A stretch of 6,632 bases of DNA from Bacillota bacterium (GTDB lineage Bacteria > Bacillota > Peptococcia > Peptococcales > Peptococcaceae), in contig JAEZVS010000081.1 of NCBI GenBank assembly GCA_023443145.1, positions 1 through 6,632 of the forward strand, read 5' to 3'. Position numbers and translations under genes: made by a program. Numbering within the stretch: position 1 is the stretch's first letter; each line of letters starts with the position of its first letter. This document shows positions 6,238 through 6,632 of this stretch, piece by piece. Below the pieces are notes generated by a model that ran no database searches, was not told the DNA's origin, and saw only the letters and a program-made list of their open reading frames with translations.

Positions 6238-6463
6238 CATCTAGCCTAAAAAAGACAGTCCGTTCATATATCCATGAAAAAACGCACCTCGACGCGTAAA
6301 ATCGTTTTACTTATGCTCAATCACACAACCGCACCAACACAACCTGCATCCGGCAAATTGACAAATGGTGCATAAACAAAGTAAGGCAGCCAAAGCAGCT
6401 GAACCAATCCTTTTTATCACTTGAATCTTCCGTATCAACTAAACTCAATTTGCATTCATTCTC
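6238..6463. other. Intergenic stretch without a supported gene
   Basis: No coding region is supported on either strand. A 33-codon frame at 6274-6375 on the plus strand lacks a ribosome binding site. A weak AT-rich hairpin GTAAAA-TCG-TTTTAC (6296-6310) lacks a GC core and a proper T-run and is only a poor terminator candidate for the membrane protein gene. Confidence 0.55.
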
Positions 6464-6494
6464 TTGACAAGAAAAAACTATAATACACTATAGA
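6464..6494 (+). promoter_or_regulatory. Candidate promoter of the gene entering at 6593
   Basis: A perfect TTGACA lies at 6464-6469. The obvious TATAAT (6479-6484) is only 9 nt away and cannot pair with it. TATAGA (6489-6494) is 19 nt away and ACTATA (6487-6492) 17 nt away. A promoter here is likely, but the exact -10 is uncertain. Confidence 0.5.
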
Positions 6495-6592
6495 CGGAAT
6501 CGTCAAATTTTTTTGTAGGAGGGATTCGTTCTATTATATTTAATACATTGCTTAATGCTTTAATGATCGCAGTTTTTGGAAGGAGAATTAAT
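6492..6592 (+). promoter_or_regulatory. Leader of the last gene, with orphan ribosome binding site and possible hairpin
   Basis: TAGGAGGG (6516-6523) is as strong as any ribosome binding site in the window, yet no ATG, GTG or TTG lies within normal distance; only ATT codons (6524, 6533) do. ACGGAATC upstream and GATTCGT downstream can pair across it with one bulged G, and a shorter GACG-GAAT-CGTC stem precedes a run of seven T. These competing structures could control access to the site. The frame from 6515 is open and continues in frame into the gene at 6593. Confidence 0.35.
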
Positions 6593-6632
6593 ATGCCAAG
6601 AAATATGATCGCAAAAATTATCATCACCTGTA
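6593..6632 (+). CDS. Start of an unidentified gene (first 13 codons only)
   Basis: An ATG at 6593 is preceded by an excellent GGAAGGAG ribosome binding site with 7-nt spacing (AAGGAG at 6580-6585). The visible residues are MPRNMIAKIIITC, after which the window ends. This is too short to assign a family. An in-frame ATG also occurs ten codons upstream at 6563, but it has no ribosome binding site of its own. Confidence 0.7.
   Translation, partial: MPRNMIAKIIITC

Noticed and set aside
6274..6375. 33-codon ORF beginning MKKRTSTRK
   Set aside because: It has no ribosome binding site and no clear promoter, and its composition after the first residues is not protein-like enough to call.
2181..6424. 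Direct repeat TATCACTTGA at 2181-2190 and 6415-6424
   Set aside because: A shared 10-mer is expected by chance many times in a window of this size, and the two sites have different contexts.

Overview
The window looks like a chromosomal piece of a moderate-GC Bacillota (Firmicutes), most likely a clostridial or tissierellial anaerobe. The reasons are strong AGGAGG-type ribosome binding sites, near-consensus sigma-A promoters, intrinsic terminators with T-runs, a YtrB/EcsA-style two-gene ABC exporter, a small flavodoxin of anaerobe type, and a persulfide-type CoA-disulfide reductase fusion. The organism is inferred from style only; no rRNA or marker gene is present. I see no mobile element, CRISPR array, tRNA or rRNA.

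Layout: (1) Positions 1-2205, minus strand: an ABC exporter operon. A near-perfect promoter (2177-2205) drives an ATPase (1394-2131), whose stop codon overlaps the start of a large membrane permease (1-1397, cut by the window edge). (2) Positions 2211-2948, minus strand: a single-gene flavodoxin unit with its own promoter (2920-2948) and a strong terminator (2211-2266). A doubtful 27-codon ORF sits just before the terminator. (3) Positions 3091-5618, plus strand: the main gene of the window (3118-5565, 815 aa), transcribed divergently from the flavodoxin and closed by a 13-bp perfect terminator stem. It joins an FAD/NAD(P)H CoA-disulfide (persulfide) reductase, a rhodanese domain, a TusA domain and a DsrE2-like domain in one chain. 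(4) Positions 5619-6237, plus strand: a promoter, a leader of about 130 nt and a small two-helix membrane protein of unknown function (5920-6237). (5) Positions 6238-6632: an intergenic stretch with a TTGACA element, a leader holding an orphan ribosome binding site, and the first 13 codons of a gene that leaves the window at 6593-6632.

How the genes may work together: the flavodoxin and the reductase fusion are both redox proteins transcribed back to back from a 230-bp region. That region holds a long, near-perfect inverted repeat with one arm upstream of each promoter, which suggests co-regulation, perhaps by sulfane sulfur or redox state. The fusion carries four candidate sulfur-relay cysteines (C44, C513, C586, C776), one per domain. 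The order of its last three domains matches the rhd-tusA-dsrE2 gene cluster known from sulfur oxidisers. The ABC exporter appears to be an independent unit.
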